A DNA stretch of 64,000 bases from NCBI RefSeq assembly GCF_900207585.1, contig NZ_OAOP01000011.1, positions 1-64,000 of the forward strand, written 5' to 3'. This DNA is from Bacillus oleivorans. Lineage in GTDB: Bacteria; Bacillota; Bacilli; Bacillales; JC228. The notes beneath the pieces are model-generated. The model saw only the letters and a list, made by a program, of their open reading frames with translations. It did no database searches and had not been told where the DNA came from. Below, piece after piece: positions 41,076 to 50,175 of the stretch; positions within the stretch are counted from its first letter, which is position 1, and each line of letters begins with the position of its first letter. The position numbers and the translations under genes are program-made.

Positions 41076-41875
41076 ATGTTTAAGCCAAAAGAGTCAAGCC
41101 AAAGTGAATATGAATTTGTTTCTATTATTAGTTCCAGACGACCACCTGCTTCGTTTGATCGATTAATATATTGATTTTTCGTTCCTTCTTGAAAAAGTCC
41201 GTCCTTATTATAGCGATAATAACGGTCGTCCTACCGTTCCTCTTATTCTCTTTAAAATGATGTTTATTGGTTATCTTTGTGGCATTCGATCTGAACGACA
41301 ATTAGAAAGGGAAAAAAGAACAAACGTTGCCTATCGCTGGTTTGTAGGCTTGAAATTTAAGGACGCAGTTCCACATCACTCTACGATTAGTTGGAATCGT
41401 CAACACCGTTTTAAGGATACGAATATTTTTCAAGAATGATAAAGATCGAGATCTATACATTTGCCCTAATAATCAAGAATTAACATATAGAACAACTGCT
41501 CTTGAAGGTTATAAAGAATACAAGTCTGATTCAAAGAAGTGTCGTAACTACCCACTACTATCCCAATGTACACAGTCAAAAAATAAGGTAAAAATGGTAA
41601 CACGACATATATGGGAGGAGCACAAGGAAAAGGTCAGGTTAAATCGCTTATCTAAATCGGGAAAAGTGCTTTATAAATTTAGAAAAGAAAAAATTGAGCG
41701 AAGCTTCGCAGACTCAAAAGAGCTGCACGGGCTTCGCTACTGCCGGTTACGGGGATTGAAGAAGGCAAGTGAACAGGCTCTCCTTACGGCAGCCTGCCAA
41801 AATATAAAAAAGATTGCAACACACTTGGCAAGGTTAGAAAATGCGTTGCAATACATTAGGTTGATTATCCCCTGT
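41076..41875 (+). pseudogene. IS1182-family transposase, deleted and frame-shifted
   Basis: ATG 41076 reads MFKPKESSQSEYEFVSI, then frames are broken; FKMMFIGYLCGIRSERQLER and NVAYRWFVGLKF follow, then after a large internal deletion ICPNNQELTYRTTALEGYKE and the C-terminal RLSKSGKVLYKFRKEKIERS with SFADSKELHGLRYCRLRG. The catalytic middle is largely gone. Clearly non-functional. Confidence 0.88.
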
Positions 41876-42042
41876 TGATTGGAGCGGAGGGCACTCGACT
41901 CATTTCCACTGCCTTATTAAAATCTATATTGTAGCAGTGGAAAGTGGGATAGAGAGGTCACTGGAGACCCCGCAGGCGCCAAAGCGCCGAGGAGGCTCCA
42001 GGACCTCCCCGCGGAAAGCGAGTGCCCGGAGAGGAAATCAAC
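41874..42042 (+). repeat. GC-rich module, copy 2
   Basis: Nearly identical to 56469-56637 (differences of a few bases) and inverted relative to 40884-41013. Bounded by GTTGATT and AATCAAC. Confidence 0.8.
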
Positions 42043-42131
42043 AGGCCAGTTCGCATAGGCTATGAAATAATAAATCGTAAATTAGACATAGACAAAATAA
42101 AAAATTGCCGAGAAACCTTTTTCGACAATCT

Positions 42132-42152
42132 GACTCCGCTTTTAGCGGAGTC
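42132..42152 (-). terminator. Terminator palindrome of ispA, split from its T tract by IS1182
   Basis: GACTCCGCT and AGCGGAGTC form a 9-bp stem five bases past the protease stop. The expected T tract on the minus strand is found only at the far side of the IS (GGAGTTTTTTT around 40765-40775), suggesting the element landed at the foot of the hairpin. Confidence 0.6.
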
Positions 42153-42156
42153 ACCT

Positions 42157-43179
42157 TTAATATGTTACAACTACTGTCTTCTTCGGAAGCTCTAAGCTTT
42201 CTGATTCAATCGTAATAGTTATTTCTTTACCTGTTCCTGGCTGACCTGGCTCTTGAGCACCAATAGCTTTAAGATTTAAAAATCCATTTCCTTGTGCTCT
42301 TTTATCTAATCCTAAGTCTTCTGTTTGTTTGACTAATTGAGCATACAGCTCTGCTTCAGTTAGCTCCCTGCCAAATTCCTGTTCAGCAATAATTTTGATT
42401 AGAGCTGCTGCACCGCTCACATGCGGAGTCGCCATGGAAGTTCCGCTCATTTTAGCATATCGTCCGCCTGGATAGGTTGAAATAATTTCAACCCCTGGAG
42501 CCACCAGATCAATTTCATCATTGGTGTTAGAAAACTCAGCAAGATTTTTATTTAAATCTACTGCACCGACAGCCACAACTTCCGGATAGGCACCCGGATA
42601 ATCCATTTCATCGGTATCATCGCGGCCATCGCCGCTATTTCCGGCTGCGCAAACTACTAAAATATTATTTTGCACCGCCTTTTGAAGAAGCCTGTGCTCC
42701 TCTTCATCAGCAGGTCCGCCAAGAGACAAGGAGATGACAGAAACCTTTTCTTTATTTGGACCTCTCCAATTGATTGCATACTCCAGCGCTGCATTGATCC
42801 ATTCGAGATTTCCTGTTCCATCCGCATCTAATACTTTTAATGCGAGTATGCTAGCTTTTGGAGCAACCCCTACTACACCATCATCATTTAAGCTTGCAAG
42901 AATCGTACCGCTGACATGTGTTCCGTGTCCATTATCATCATGGTAATCTCCGGCTCCTGTAAAATCCTTACCATCAATAATTCGATCCTTCAAGTCAGGG
43001 TGTTCTTTATCAATTCCCGTATCCAGTACAGCAACGACAATTCCTTCCCCGTACTTTCCTTTTTCCCATGCTAATGGGGCCTGAATCAAATCAATCCCTT
43101 CTGGAATGCTTTCTTGTTCCATCTTCTTGTCCAAAATCTCTAGAACTGTGTAAGGAATCAACCGCTTTTCTTTCGCCAT
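42157..43179 (-). CDS. ispA: Intracellular subtilisin-type serine protease
   Basis: A 340-residue S8 protease with no signal peptide. The N-terminal LIPYTV motif is the regulatory propeptide of intracellular serine proteases. Catalytic triad D53 (VLDTGID), H85 (NGHGTHVSG), S248 (GTSMATPH), oxyanion Asn181 (AAGNSG). Length and layout match Bacillus IspA, the main cytoplasmic protease of stationary phase. The C-terminal 20 residues (ITITIESESLELPKKTVVVTY) form an unusual strand-rich tail. Confidence 0.92.
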   Translation of the reverse strand: MAKEKRLIPYTVLEILDKKMEQESIPEGIDLIQAPLAWEKGKYGEGIVVAVLDTGIDKEHPDLKDRIIDGKDFTGAGDYHDDNGHGTHVSGTILASLNDDGVVGVAPKASILALKVLDADGTGNLEWINAALEYAINWRGPNKEKVSVISLSLGGPADEEEHRLLQKAVQNNILVVCAAGNSGDGRDDTDEMDYPGAYPEVVAVGAVDLNKNLAEFSNTNDEIDLVAPGVEIISTYPGGRYAKMSGTSMATPHVSGAAALIKIIAEQEFGRELTEAELYAQLVKQTEDLGLDKRAQGNGFLNLKAIGAQEPGQPGTGKEITITIESESLELPKKTVVVTY

Positions 43180-43423
43180 TAGATTTTCCCCTCTCTAGAT
43201 ATTTTTTCGGAGCTACTCTAGCTGAAAACATCGCTACCCCATCAGACTGCTAGCCCATCGCTCTTGTCCATCAGCATGTTGCAAAAGGGTCTATTCCCCC
43301 TTTTTACTAATATATCAAAATCTTTCTCAATAATTGATAGAAAACTGAAAATTCAGTTCTTTTGTCATAGAGTTCCGGTAGCAACAGCTGTCTTTTTCAC
43401 TACTTTTTTAGCAGAATAAACGG

Positions 43424-43453
43424 AAAAATCACCTCCCTTTTGAGGTGATTTTT
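43424..43453 (-). terminator. Terminator after the 39-residue membrane protein gene
   Basis: A perfect 12-bp stem AAAAATCACCTC with a 6-base loop, T tracts on both strands. Confidence 0.8.
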
Positions 43454-43463
43454 CTATTGTTCT

Positions 43464-43583
43464 TTATTTCAGAAGCTTAAACAAAAAAGGAACATCCCCT
43501 AACCAATAAATCAAAAAGGCCATAATAACTACTAATAATAAATAAATGGCGAACGCAATGTATTGCTTTTTGGATTCCTCCAT
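43464..43583 (-). CDS. 39-residue membrane protein
   Basis: ATG 43583 opens 39 residues (MEESKKQYIAFAIYLLLVVI, then MAFLIYWLGDVPFLFKLLK) with one strong transmembrane helix. It is followed at once by a perfect terminator, which supports a real gene. The ribosome site GGGTGATG is moderate. It lies downstream of the amino-acid transporter genes but is separated by 115 bp. Function unknown. Confidence 0.6.
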   Translation of the reverse strand: MEESKKQYIAFAIYLLLVVIMAFLIYWLGDVPFLFKLLK

Positions 43584-43698
43584 ATCATCACCCGAAAGGT
43601 AGGATTCCCAATTTATCGCACGTTATCCTTTCTTGAATATGGAGGTATAAAAGAAATTAATCTTCTAATCAACGGTTCGCAATCTTTAGACTGTTCCC

Positions 43699-44421
43699 CT
43701 ATAAAACCTTGCTCAGAAACAGTTTTGTCCGTTCTTGCTGCGGGTTTTCGAATAACTCTTTTGGCACATTTTCTTCGACGATGTAACCCTCGTCCATAAA
43801 GATGACACGGTCACCTACTTCTTTTGCAAAGCCCATTTCGTGTGTAACGACGACCATCGTCATTCCTTCTTTGGCCAACTGTTTTATGACTTCTAATACT
43901 TCCCCGACCATTTCAGGGTCTAGCGCAGATGTCGGTTCATCAAACAGCATAATTTTCGGTTCCATCGCTAGGGCTCTTGCGATCGCAACCCGCTGTTTTT
44001 GTCCGCCCGAAAGTGAGTCGGGATAGGCATTTTCTTTTTCTACGAGTCCGACTTTTTTCAATAGCTCGCGTGCTTTTTGAGCCGCTTGTTCCTTTGTGAC
44101 CTTTCTAACTTTTATCGGCGCAAGCATGATATTTTCTAATACGGTTTTATGCGGAAACAGATTAAAACCTTGGAAAACCATCCCTACTTCTGTCCGTACT
44201 TTATTGATGTCCACTTTTTTATCGGTTGTATCGACACCTTCAATAAAGATACGGCCAGATGTAATCGTTTCTAGCTGATTGATACATCTTAGAAAAGTTG
44301 ACTTTCCTGACCCAGATGGTCCGATGACAACCACAACCTCTTGTGGTTCAATCGATACATTTATATCTTTTAAGACTTCATGATTACCAAATGACTTTTT
44401 TAATTTCTCTACACGGATCAT
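43699..44421 (-). CDS. glnQ: Polar amino-acid ABC transporter ATP-binding protein (GlnQ type)
   Basis: A 240-residue ATPase: Walker [11 protein letters not shown]-loop, signature LSGGQKQR, Walker [14 protein letters not shown] and H-loop VTHE. PAAT-family layout with the [16 protein letters not shown] segment. Start overlaps the permease stop by four bases. Glutamine is the most likely substrate by similarity, but arginine or cystine cannot be excluded. Confidence 0.92.
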   Translation of the reverse strand: MIRVEKLKKSFGNHEVLKDINVSIEPQEVVVVIGPSGSGKSTFLRCINQLETITSGRIFIEGVDTTDKKVDINKVRTEVGMVFQGFNLFPHKTVLENIMLAPIKVRKVTKEQAAQKARELLKKVGLVEKENAYPDSLSGGQKQRVAIARALAMEPKIMLFDEPTSALDPEMVGEVLEVIKQLAKEGMTMVVVTHEMGFAKEVGDRVIFMDEGYIVEENVPKELFENPQQERTKLFLSKVL

Positions 44422-45074
44422 TCTGTTTTCAGCCTTCTTTCTAGCAGATTTAGCAAGAAGCTAAGACCTATCGTAAGGATTAAATAGATAAATGCTGTAG
44501 CTAAGTACGGCTCCCAGACCTTATAGTACTGGCTTACCATGGCACGGCCCCAATACATTAACTCTGGTGTTGCGATTACAGCAAGCAAAGAAGAATCCTT
44601 TAATAGGATGATAAATTCATTGCCAAGCGGAGGAATCATGCGTTTGAAAGCCTGCGGCAAAATGATATGACGCATCGATTGGCCATGGGTAAAACCTAAA
44701 GAGCGGGCGGCTTCCATTTGCCCGCGATCAATCGATTGGATCCCGGCCCGGAAAATTTCCGCAATGTAGGCTGCTGCATTAAGCGACAATGCAAGAACCC
44801 CAGCTAATATCCCATTTGTTTCTCCAGTAAAAAAGGGAACAACTCCAAAGTGTATTAGAAAAATTTGTACGAGTAAAGGCGTCCCGCGAAAAACAGTAAT
44901 ATAAAAAACAAACGGAAAGGCCAATACCTTGTTCCTCATAATTCGCCCTAACCCTATTAACAGTCCTAATACAGTACCTATCAGAATTCCGGCTAAAGAT
45001 AGACCTAATGTAAGCAATGTTCCTTCTAATAATAATGGCATATATTCAATAATAATGTCCCAACGGAAATTCAC
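44418..45074 (-). CDS. glnP: Polar amino-acid ABC transporter permease
   Basis: A 218-residue permease with five helices and the EAA loop [35 protein letters not shown] that contacts the ATPase. HisM/GlnP type. Translationally coupled to the ATPase gene; 157 bp downstream of the binding-protein gene with a hairpin between. Confidence 0.92.
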   Translation of the reverse strand: MNFRWDIIIEYMPLLLEGTLLTLGLSLAGILIGTVLGLLIGLGRIMRNKVLAFPFVFYITVFRGTPLLVQIFLIHFGVVPFFTGETNGILAGVLALSLNAAAYIAEIFRAGIQSIDRGQMEAARSLGFTHGQSMRHIILPQAFKRMIPPLGNEFIILLKDSSLLAVIATPELMYWGRAMVSQYYKVWEPYLATAFIYLILTIGLSFLLNLLERRLKTE

Positions 45075-45186
45075 TAGACATCCCCCTTACATCTTACGAA
45101 AGCACAAACATTCAAATTGAAATCTTATTAACATATGATCCTAAACTAAGTGGTATATCTTTATGAATCATGATTTTAAATAAAAC

Positions 45187-45212
45187 TGCGTAACTTTAAT
45201 GGAAGTTACGCA
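45187..45212 (-). terminator. Intercistronic hairpin in the amino-acid transporter operon
   Basis: TGCGTAACTT and AAGTTACGCA around six bases, then TTTTAT on both strands. It lies between the binding-protein gene and the permease gene and probably makes the binding protein more abundant than the membrane parts. Confidence 0.7.
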
Positions 45213-45230
45213 ATTTTATTTGTTATTTAA

Positions 45231-46064
45231 TTATTGTTGTGATTGTAATGTTTCAATATCCGGTTCAGAACCAAACCATTCTTGATAAATCTCAGCATAC
45301 GTTCCGTTTTCAAATACAGTATTAAGGGCTTCATCAAATTCAGCCTTCAATTCGCTGTCTTTCGGGAACAAAATTCCATAGAATTCTAGTTCAAATGCGT
45401 GGGTATCTTCCACTACCTTAAGTCCCTGATCTGGGTTATTAGCGACATATTCTTCGATAACTGTGTTATCAGCCACAACTGCAGCTGCCCCGCCTTGGAG
45501 TAATTCTTGAATGGCGAGATTGTTATTATCGAATTTTTTGATATTCGTATTGTTTTTACCAAGTAATCCTTCCACTGCTGCATCACCAGTTGTTCCCCCT
45601 TGTACAGCAACAACCTGGTCTTTGAGATCCTCGGCAGATTGAATATCACTATCTTCAGGCACTAAGATCTTATTAGTTGAAAGGAAATAAGGATGTGAAA
45701 AATCATAGGATTGTTTTCTTTCCTCAGTGATCGTGATAGCAGATACTGCTAAATCTGCTCTTTTAGACTCAATTTCGACGAAAATCGGATCCCAGCCAAC
45801 ATTTTCAATTTCTAGCTCGTATCCGGCTTCTTCAGCAACTGCATTGATAAAATCAATATCAAAACCGACAATTTTATCACCCTCGAGGGATTCAAAAGGA
45901 GCATAAGCTGCATCTGTAACCACCCGTAATGTTTTAGTTTCAGGTGCGTTATCGCCTTCTGCTCCGGAACCTGATTGTGTGTTTTCATCTGCGGTCCCGC
46001 AAGCAGCTAAAAGCAGCATAAGTGATGTAATAATGGAAAAAATAAAATATGGTTTTTTCTTCAT
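45231..46064 (-). CDS. glnH: Polar amino-acid ABC transporter substrate-binding lipoprotein
   Basis: A 277-residue lipoprotein: signal peptide with lipobox LLAACG, an acidic linker and an SBP family 3 domain (LRVVTDAAYAPFESLEGDKI, GFDIDFINAVAEEAGYELE, DLAVSAITITEERKQSYDFS). It captures amino acids outside the cell and passes them to the permease. First gene of the operon. Confidence 0.92.
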   Translation of the reverse strand: MKKKPYFIFSIITSLMLLLAACGTADENTQSGSGAEGDNAPETKTLRVVTDAAYAPFESLEGDKIVGFDIDFINAVAEEAGYELEIENVGWDPIFVEIESKRADLAVSAITITEERKQSYDFSHPYFLSTNKILVPEDSDIQSAEDLKDQVVAVQGGTTGDAAVEGLLGKNNTNIKKFDNNNLAIQELLQGGAAAVVADNTVIEEYVANNPDQGLKVVEDTHAFELEFYGILFPKDSELKAEFDEALNTVFENGTYAEIYQEWFGSEPDIETLQSQQ

Positions 46065-46405
46065 TTCATGTTCCCCTTCCTATTATTTTAAGCTTCCTTC
46101 AAGAAGCACTACTACTTTAGTAATATTTTTTTATATTTAAACTATACGGCATCTTGTTTACTTATGCAATACTCACTTTAGTGCATTAAATTGGTATTAT
46201 ATTGAAATAACAAAAGGATATCGATTAAAATCAATAGTGATGAGTTTTGTCAATATAAAATAATATTATTCAGAATATTAGATTAGTAAATTATTATTCA
46301 CAAATAATACATCACAGAAAATTCAGATATATCTAAATGCAAAAACAGCACCTCATCTATGTCGATATAAATGAAGTGCTGTTTTTTGTAAGACTGTATT
46401 AAAAG
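46065..46405. other. Intergenic stretch with promoter and cstA terminator
   Basis: The left part (about 46065-46330) is AT-rich and must hold the transporter promoter; I see no riboswitch-like structure. A terminator-like stem lies at 46342-46386. Confidence 0.45.
46342..46386 (-). terminator. Terminator of cstA
   Basis: AAAACAGCAC and GTGCTGTTTT with TCAT/ATGA extending the stem; 20 bp beyond the cstA stop, with T tract. Confidence 0.8.
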
Positions 46406-48211
46406 TTATGAAACTTCTAGATAAGATTGTTCAACCAGTTCATTCTGTGGAATCTTCCAAAGCTTACTCCATTTATAAATCGATGCAACCAGGATCACTA
46501 CACCGAGGGTAAGCATGATAATAGATAGAATACCATTTAATACATTAAATCCAGCATTTTCTGGATTCCAGTAAACATTTTGAATCATCCAGAATCCTGC
46601 TACGTTTACAGTCACATATAGGTATGCGAGCGGAACAAGACAAGTTAACATATACCAGCGCTTATTCGCAATTTTTAGGATAACAGTTGCTCCTACAATG
46701 AGACCAATCGATGCCATTAACTGATTCGATACCCCAAAGAGTGCCCATACGGAACTAATATCTCCTGAGTATAGAAGGTATCCCCAGAAAAGACAAGCTA
46801 ATGCACTCGCGATAATGTTAGCAGAAAGCGAGTCTGTACGTTTTAATGGTTTCACGAAATCCCCAAAGAAATCTTGGATCAGGTATCTCGCAACCCGTGT
46901 TCCCGCGTCGATTGCTGTTAAAATAAAGACAGCCTCGAATAAAATAACAAACTGATAGAAATAAGAAGCTAATCTTTCAAAAATCTGAATTTCCGTGAAG
47001 ATATAAGTCATCCCTACGGCTAAAGTTACGGCCCCACCCGTTCTTCCTTCTAGATCCATTCCAACACTTTCACTTAGCTCTGCTAAATGAACAGTTTCCA
47101 TTCCAAGCTGTTCGAATCTTTCCGGTGTTGAGTTAATCGCAAAATAATCTCCTGGCTGTAAGGATACAGCTGCTATTAAAGCCATTACAGCAACTAAACA
47201 TTCAACCAGCATTCCGCCAAATGCAACACCCTTTGCATCACTCCAGCGGTTAATCATTTTTGGTGTTGTTCCAGAACCAACGAATGCATGGAAGCCTGAG
47301 ATGGCTCCACAGGCAATCGTGATTGAAATGAATGGCCATACTGGTCCGGCCACAACAGGACCGCCGCCATTAATAAATTCTGTAAAAGCAGGGAATTGAA
47401 CAGCAGGGTTTACCACGAATACCCCAATAATTAAGGCTGCAAATACCCCAATTTTCATAAAAGTACTTAAATAATCGCGCGGCGCCAACAGTAACCAGAC
47501 AGGCAGCGCAGCCGCAAAAAATGCATAAGCAGGTAATAAAATTGCCAGTGTACTTTTCTCAAACGTTAATAAATCTCCAAGCCATGTGCCTTGGATGTTG
47601 TGACCAAAAATAACAGCTAATAATATAAGTCCAAATCCGACAGTTGTAGCTATTTTTAAATTTCCTGTCTTTTTGTGATACAAACCTACTGCCATCGCGA
47701 TCGGAATCGTAATTCCTACGGCGAAGGTTCCCCAAGGGTTTCTTTCTAATGCACTTAAAACGACAAGTGACAAACCGGCCATTGTAATCGTAATAATGAA
47801 CAGCATAGCTAAGCCTGCACAAAATCCTGCTACAGGACCTAGTTCTTCTTTTGCTACCTCTGATAACGATTTTCCATTTCGGCGCATGGACGCAAAAAGG
47901 ACAACTAAGTCGTGGACAGCACCCCCAATAACAGCACCAATTAATAGCCATAATAATCCTGGCAAATAACCGAACTGTGCCGCTAAAATTGGACCTACTA
48001 ACGGCCCCGCCGCAGCAATTGCAGCAAAATGGTGACCAAACGCCACCCATTTATTGGTGGGTACATAGTCTTTTCCGTCTTCTAATTTATGTGCAGGTGT
48101 AGGTTTTGAATCATCGATCTTTAATACCTTTGCCGCCATAAACGTACCATAAAGACGATAAGCAATTAAAAGGATACAGATCGAACCAATAACAATTGTA
48201 ACCGCATTCAT
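46406..48211 (-). CDS. cstA: Carbon starvation protein CstA, pyruvate or peptide transporter
   Basis: A 601-residue, many-helix membrane protein with the CstA signature near the N-terminus (YVPTNKWVAFGHHFAAIAAAGPLVGPILAAQFG) and GGAVHDLVVLFASMRRNGKS. Family members import pyruvate or peptides under carbon starvation. ATG 48211 has a GGGGAGGG site; the upstream frame is an artefact. Likely controlled by the LytTR regulator encoded just upstream. Confidence 0.92.
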   Translation of the reverse strand: MNAVTIVIGSICILLIAYRLYGTFMAAKVLKIDDSKPTPAHKLEDGKDYVPTNKWVAFGHHFAAIAAAGPLVGPILAAQFGYLPGLLWLLIGAVIGGAVHDLVVLFASMRRNGKSLSEVAKEELGPVAGFCAGLAMLFIITITMAGLSLVVLSALERNPWGTFAVGITIPIAMAVGLYHKKTGNLKIATTVGFGLILLAVIFGHNIQGTWLGDLLTFEKSTLAILLPAYAFFAAALPVWLLLAPRDYLSTFMKIGVFAALIIGVFVVNPAVQFPAFTEFINGGGPVVAGPVWPFISITIACGAISGFHAFVGSGTTPKMINRWSDAKGVAFGGMLVECLVAVMALIAAVSLQPGDYFAINSTPERFEQLGMETVHLAELSESVGMDLEGRTGGAVTLAVGMTYIFTEIQIFERLASYFYQFVILFEAVFILTAIDAGTRVARYLIQDFFGDFVKPLKRTDSLSANIIASALACLFWGYLLYSGDISSVWALFGVSNQLMASIGLIVGATVILKIANKRWYMLTCLVPLAYLYVTVNVAGFWMIQNVYWNPENAGFNVLNGILSIIMLTLGVVILVASIYKWSKLWKIPQNELVEQSYLEVS

Positions 48212-48348
48212 TTTACCGTTTCCCTCCCCATCATTTTTATAACCAACATCTATCATATTAAATGAAAACGCTTAAAACCTGTTTTCAAAATAAAATACGT
48301 AAATTGCATGATGGTTTACAGAAAAATAAAAATGAAATGCAAGATCTA

Positions 48349-49086
48349 TTAAATGCCAAGGAAATTTTTCATATCCTTTACATAGGTTCGGCTTACCGGG
48401 ACTTTCGAGCCGTCTTTCAGAATTAAGTTATAGGTAGAGTTAAACCACGGCTCAATTTCTGCAATATAATCCATGTTAACTATATAACTTCGATGAACGC
48501 GCAAAAATTGGTTATGGCTCAATTTTTTCTCTAATAAGACGAGTGCATCACTCACTGTGTATTCTTGTTTGACCGCTTTGATCGTAGTCTTTCCTTCAAA
48601 TGATTCCAAATAAAGAATGTCCGTTAAAGAAATTAAAACAATCCTTTCATCAACTGAAACAGCGATTTTTCCATTACGGTCGTTTTTAATAGAGGGGTGA
48701 AAAGGAATCGTCTTATTCTCGATTTCCCTAATTTTTTTAACCTTATCCAGTGTCTTCTGAATCCGTTCCTCATCAAACGGCTTTAACACGTAGTCCACTG
48801 CATTTAAATCAAAGGCCCGCACGGCATATTCATCATATGCAGTTGCAAAGACAATAGCAGGAGAAGGTTCAAGTGATTCAAGCTGTTTGGCTAAATTCAA
48901 GCCGCTATCTCCAGCCAATTCAATATCCAGAAATACAAGATCTGGCATCAGCTCCGGAATTTCTTTCGCTGCACTTCGAACAGAGCTGCTTTCTCCTAAA
49001 ATATTTACTTGCTTACTTCGAGACAGCAAATATTTTAACTCATCACGCGCAAATGGTTCATCATCCACAATATAGACTTTCAACAT
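48349..49086 (-). CDS. LytTR-family response regulator
   Basis: A 245-residue regulator: receiver domain with phosphoacceptor D54 (LVFLDIELAGDSG), KPF lysine, and a LytTR DNA-binding domain (about 140-245, SLTDILYLESFEGKTTIKAV, FLRVHRSYIVNMDYI). LytT/BtsR-type regulators control pyruvate transporters such as CstA/BtsT or PftAB with a LytS-type kinase. No kinase gene is adjacent, so it is an orphan within this window. Confidence 0.9.
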   Translation of the reverse strand: MLKVYIVDDEPFARDELKYLLSRSKQVNILGESSSVRSAAKEIPELMPDLVFLDIELAGDSGLNLAKQLESLEPSPAIVFATAYDEYAVRAFDLNAVDYVLKPFDEERIQKTLDKVKKIREIENKTIPFHPSIKNDRNGKIAVSVDERIVLISLTDILYLESFEGKTTIKAVKQEYTVSDALVLLEKKLSHNQFLRVHRSYIVNMDYIAEIEPWFNSTYNLILKDGSKVPVSRTYVKDMKNFLGI

Positions 49087-49424
49087 CTCTTCGAAACCCT
49101 CCTTCCCGCAAAAAGGTTTGGGAAAATCTAAAATTCTGTATCAAGATTTTACTACATTAGTAGACTATCATTTTTTTCTTTAGAAAATCTCCCTTTAGTC
49201 TTCCGAAATATGATATGCTTTTTAAACTTGTGGAAAACAGTAATTTTTGACACTTTATTTTGTCTTTGTACGTAACAGCTATAGTATATTATAATCCTAA
49301 GGTATAGTTTTTTAATAATAATCTATTTTGCAAGATTTTCCTATTTTTTAGGCGTGATATAAAAAAGAACAGGTAAAATATTTCTGTTCCTGATAGATGA
49401 TCGGATAATAGAGGAGTGGACGAA
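49087..49424. other. Divergent promoter region, no gene
   Basis: AT-rich; holds the promoters of the LytTR regulator (minus) and dedA (plus). A plus-strand frame at 48873-49160 is the antisense of the regulator gene. No structured RNA element is recognised. Confidence 0.45.
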
Positions 49425-50036
49425 ATGGAGAACTGGATTACCGATATTATGGAGCAATTCGGCTATTGGGGAATATTGTTCCTAATTGCTCTTGAAAATG
49501 TATTCCCCCCTATCCCTTCGGAGGTTATTTTAACGTTTGGAGGATTTATGACAACTAAGACTGATTTAACAGTAACAGGGGTCATCCTCTTTGCAACTCT
49601 AGGCTCTGTTGGAGGAGCCATCATTCTCTACGGGATTGGTTTACTAATTGATGTGGAAAGATTAGAGAAAATTGTGGATAAATGGGGGCATATTTTAAGG
49701 ATTACGAAAGAAGATATTCACAAAGCGGATGCATGGTTTGATAAATATGGCGTCTGGACTGTATTTTTCTGTCGTCTTGTTCCTTTAATTCGAAGCTTGA
49801 TTTCAATTCCAGCCGGGATGTCCAATATGAATTTTTGGATATTCCTAGTATTTACAACACTGGGAACGTTAATTTGGAACATCCTTCTTGTTAATATCGG
49901 TGCGGCAGTAGGGGCTTCATGGGAGACGATTGTCCACTATATGGACATCTATTCCAATGTAGTTTATGTGCTATTGGCGATTCTATTTATAGCGGTTGTT
50001 GTTTTATATATTCGAAAACGCAGAGTTCGAAGCTAA
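49425..50036 (+). CDS. DedA-family membrane protein
   Basis: A 203-residue protein with the DedA/VTT fold: NVFPPIPSEVILTFGGFM, a GGAIILYGIG segment, WFDKYGVWTVFFCRLVPLIRSLISIPAGMSNM with the conserved Arg pair, and several helices. Some DedA proteins flip undecaprenyl phosphate or phosphatidylethanolamine. ATG 49425 has GAGGAG; the GTG nine bases earlier overlaps it. Confidence 0.88.
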   Translation: MENWITDIMEQFGYWGILFLIALENVFPPIPSEVILTFGGFMTTKTDLTVTGVILFATLGSVGGAIILYGIGLLIDVERLEKIVDKWGHILRITKEDIHKADAWFDKYGVWTVFFCRLVPLIRSLISIPAGMSNMNFWIFLVFTTLGTLIWNILLVNIGAAVGASWETIVHYMDIYSNVVYVLLAILFIAVVVLYIRKRRVRS

Positions 50037-50042
50037 ATGTGC

Positions 50043-50080
50043 AAAAGGAGCTATCACTTATAGGGTGGTTGCTCCTTTTT
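50043..50080 (+). terminator. Terminator of dedA
   Basis: AAAAGGAGC and GCTCCTTTTT around a 19-base loop, then T-rich DNA. Confidence 0.75.
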
Positions 50081-50175
50081 TATCTTAAAGAAGAATCTCC
50101 TCCCCTCTCATGTCTCCCGTTATGAATCAACCAACAAATGTCCATAATGTTAAGGATGTATGAGGAGGGGTTCCT

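Larger units (their letters stand above)
40776..42132 (+). mobile_element. Decayed IS1182-family insertion sequence
   Basis: A 1357-bp element bounded by CAGGCTGTAGAAAAA at the left and, inverted, CAGATTGTCGAAAAA at the right. It contains a broken IS1182 transposase and two inverted GC-rich modules (40884-41013 and 41874-42042). Intact relatives are expected to be nearer 1.8 kb, so about a quarter is missing. Flanks share ACTC. It sits between the kinase promoter region and the terminator palindrome of the serine protease. Confidence 0.8.
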
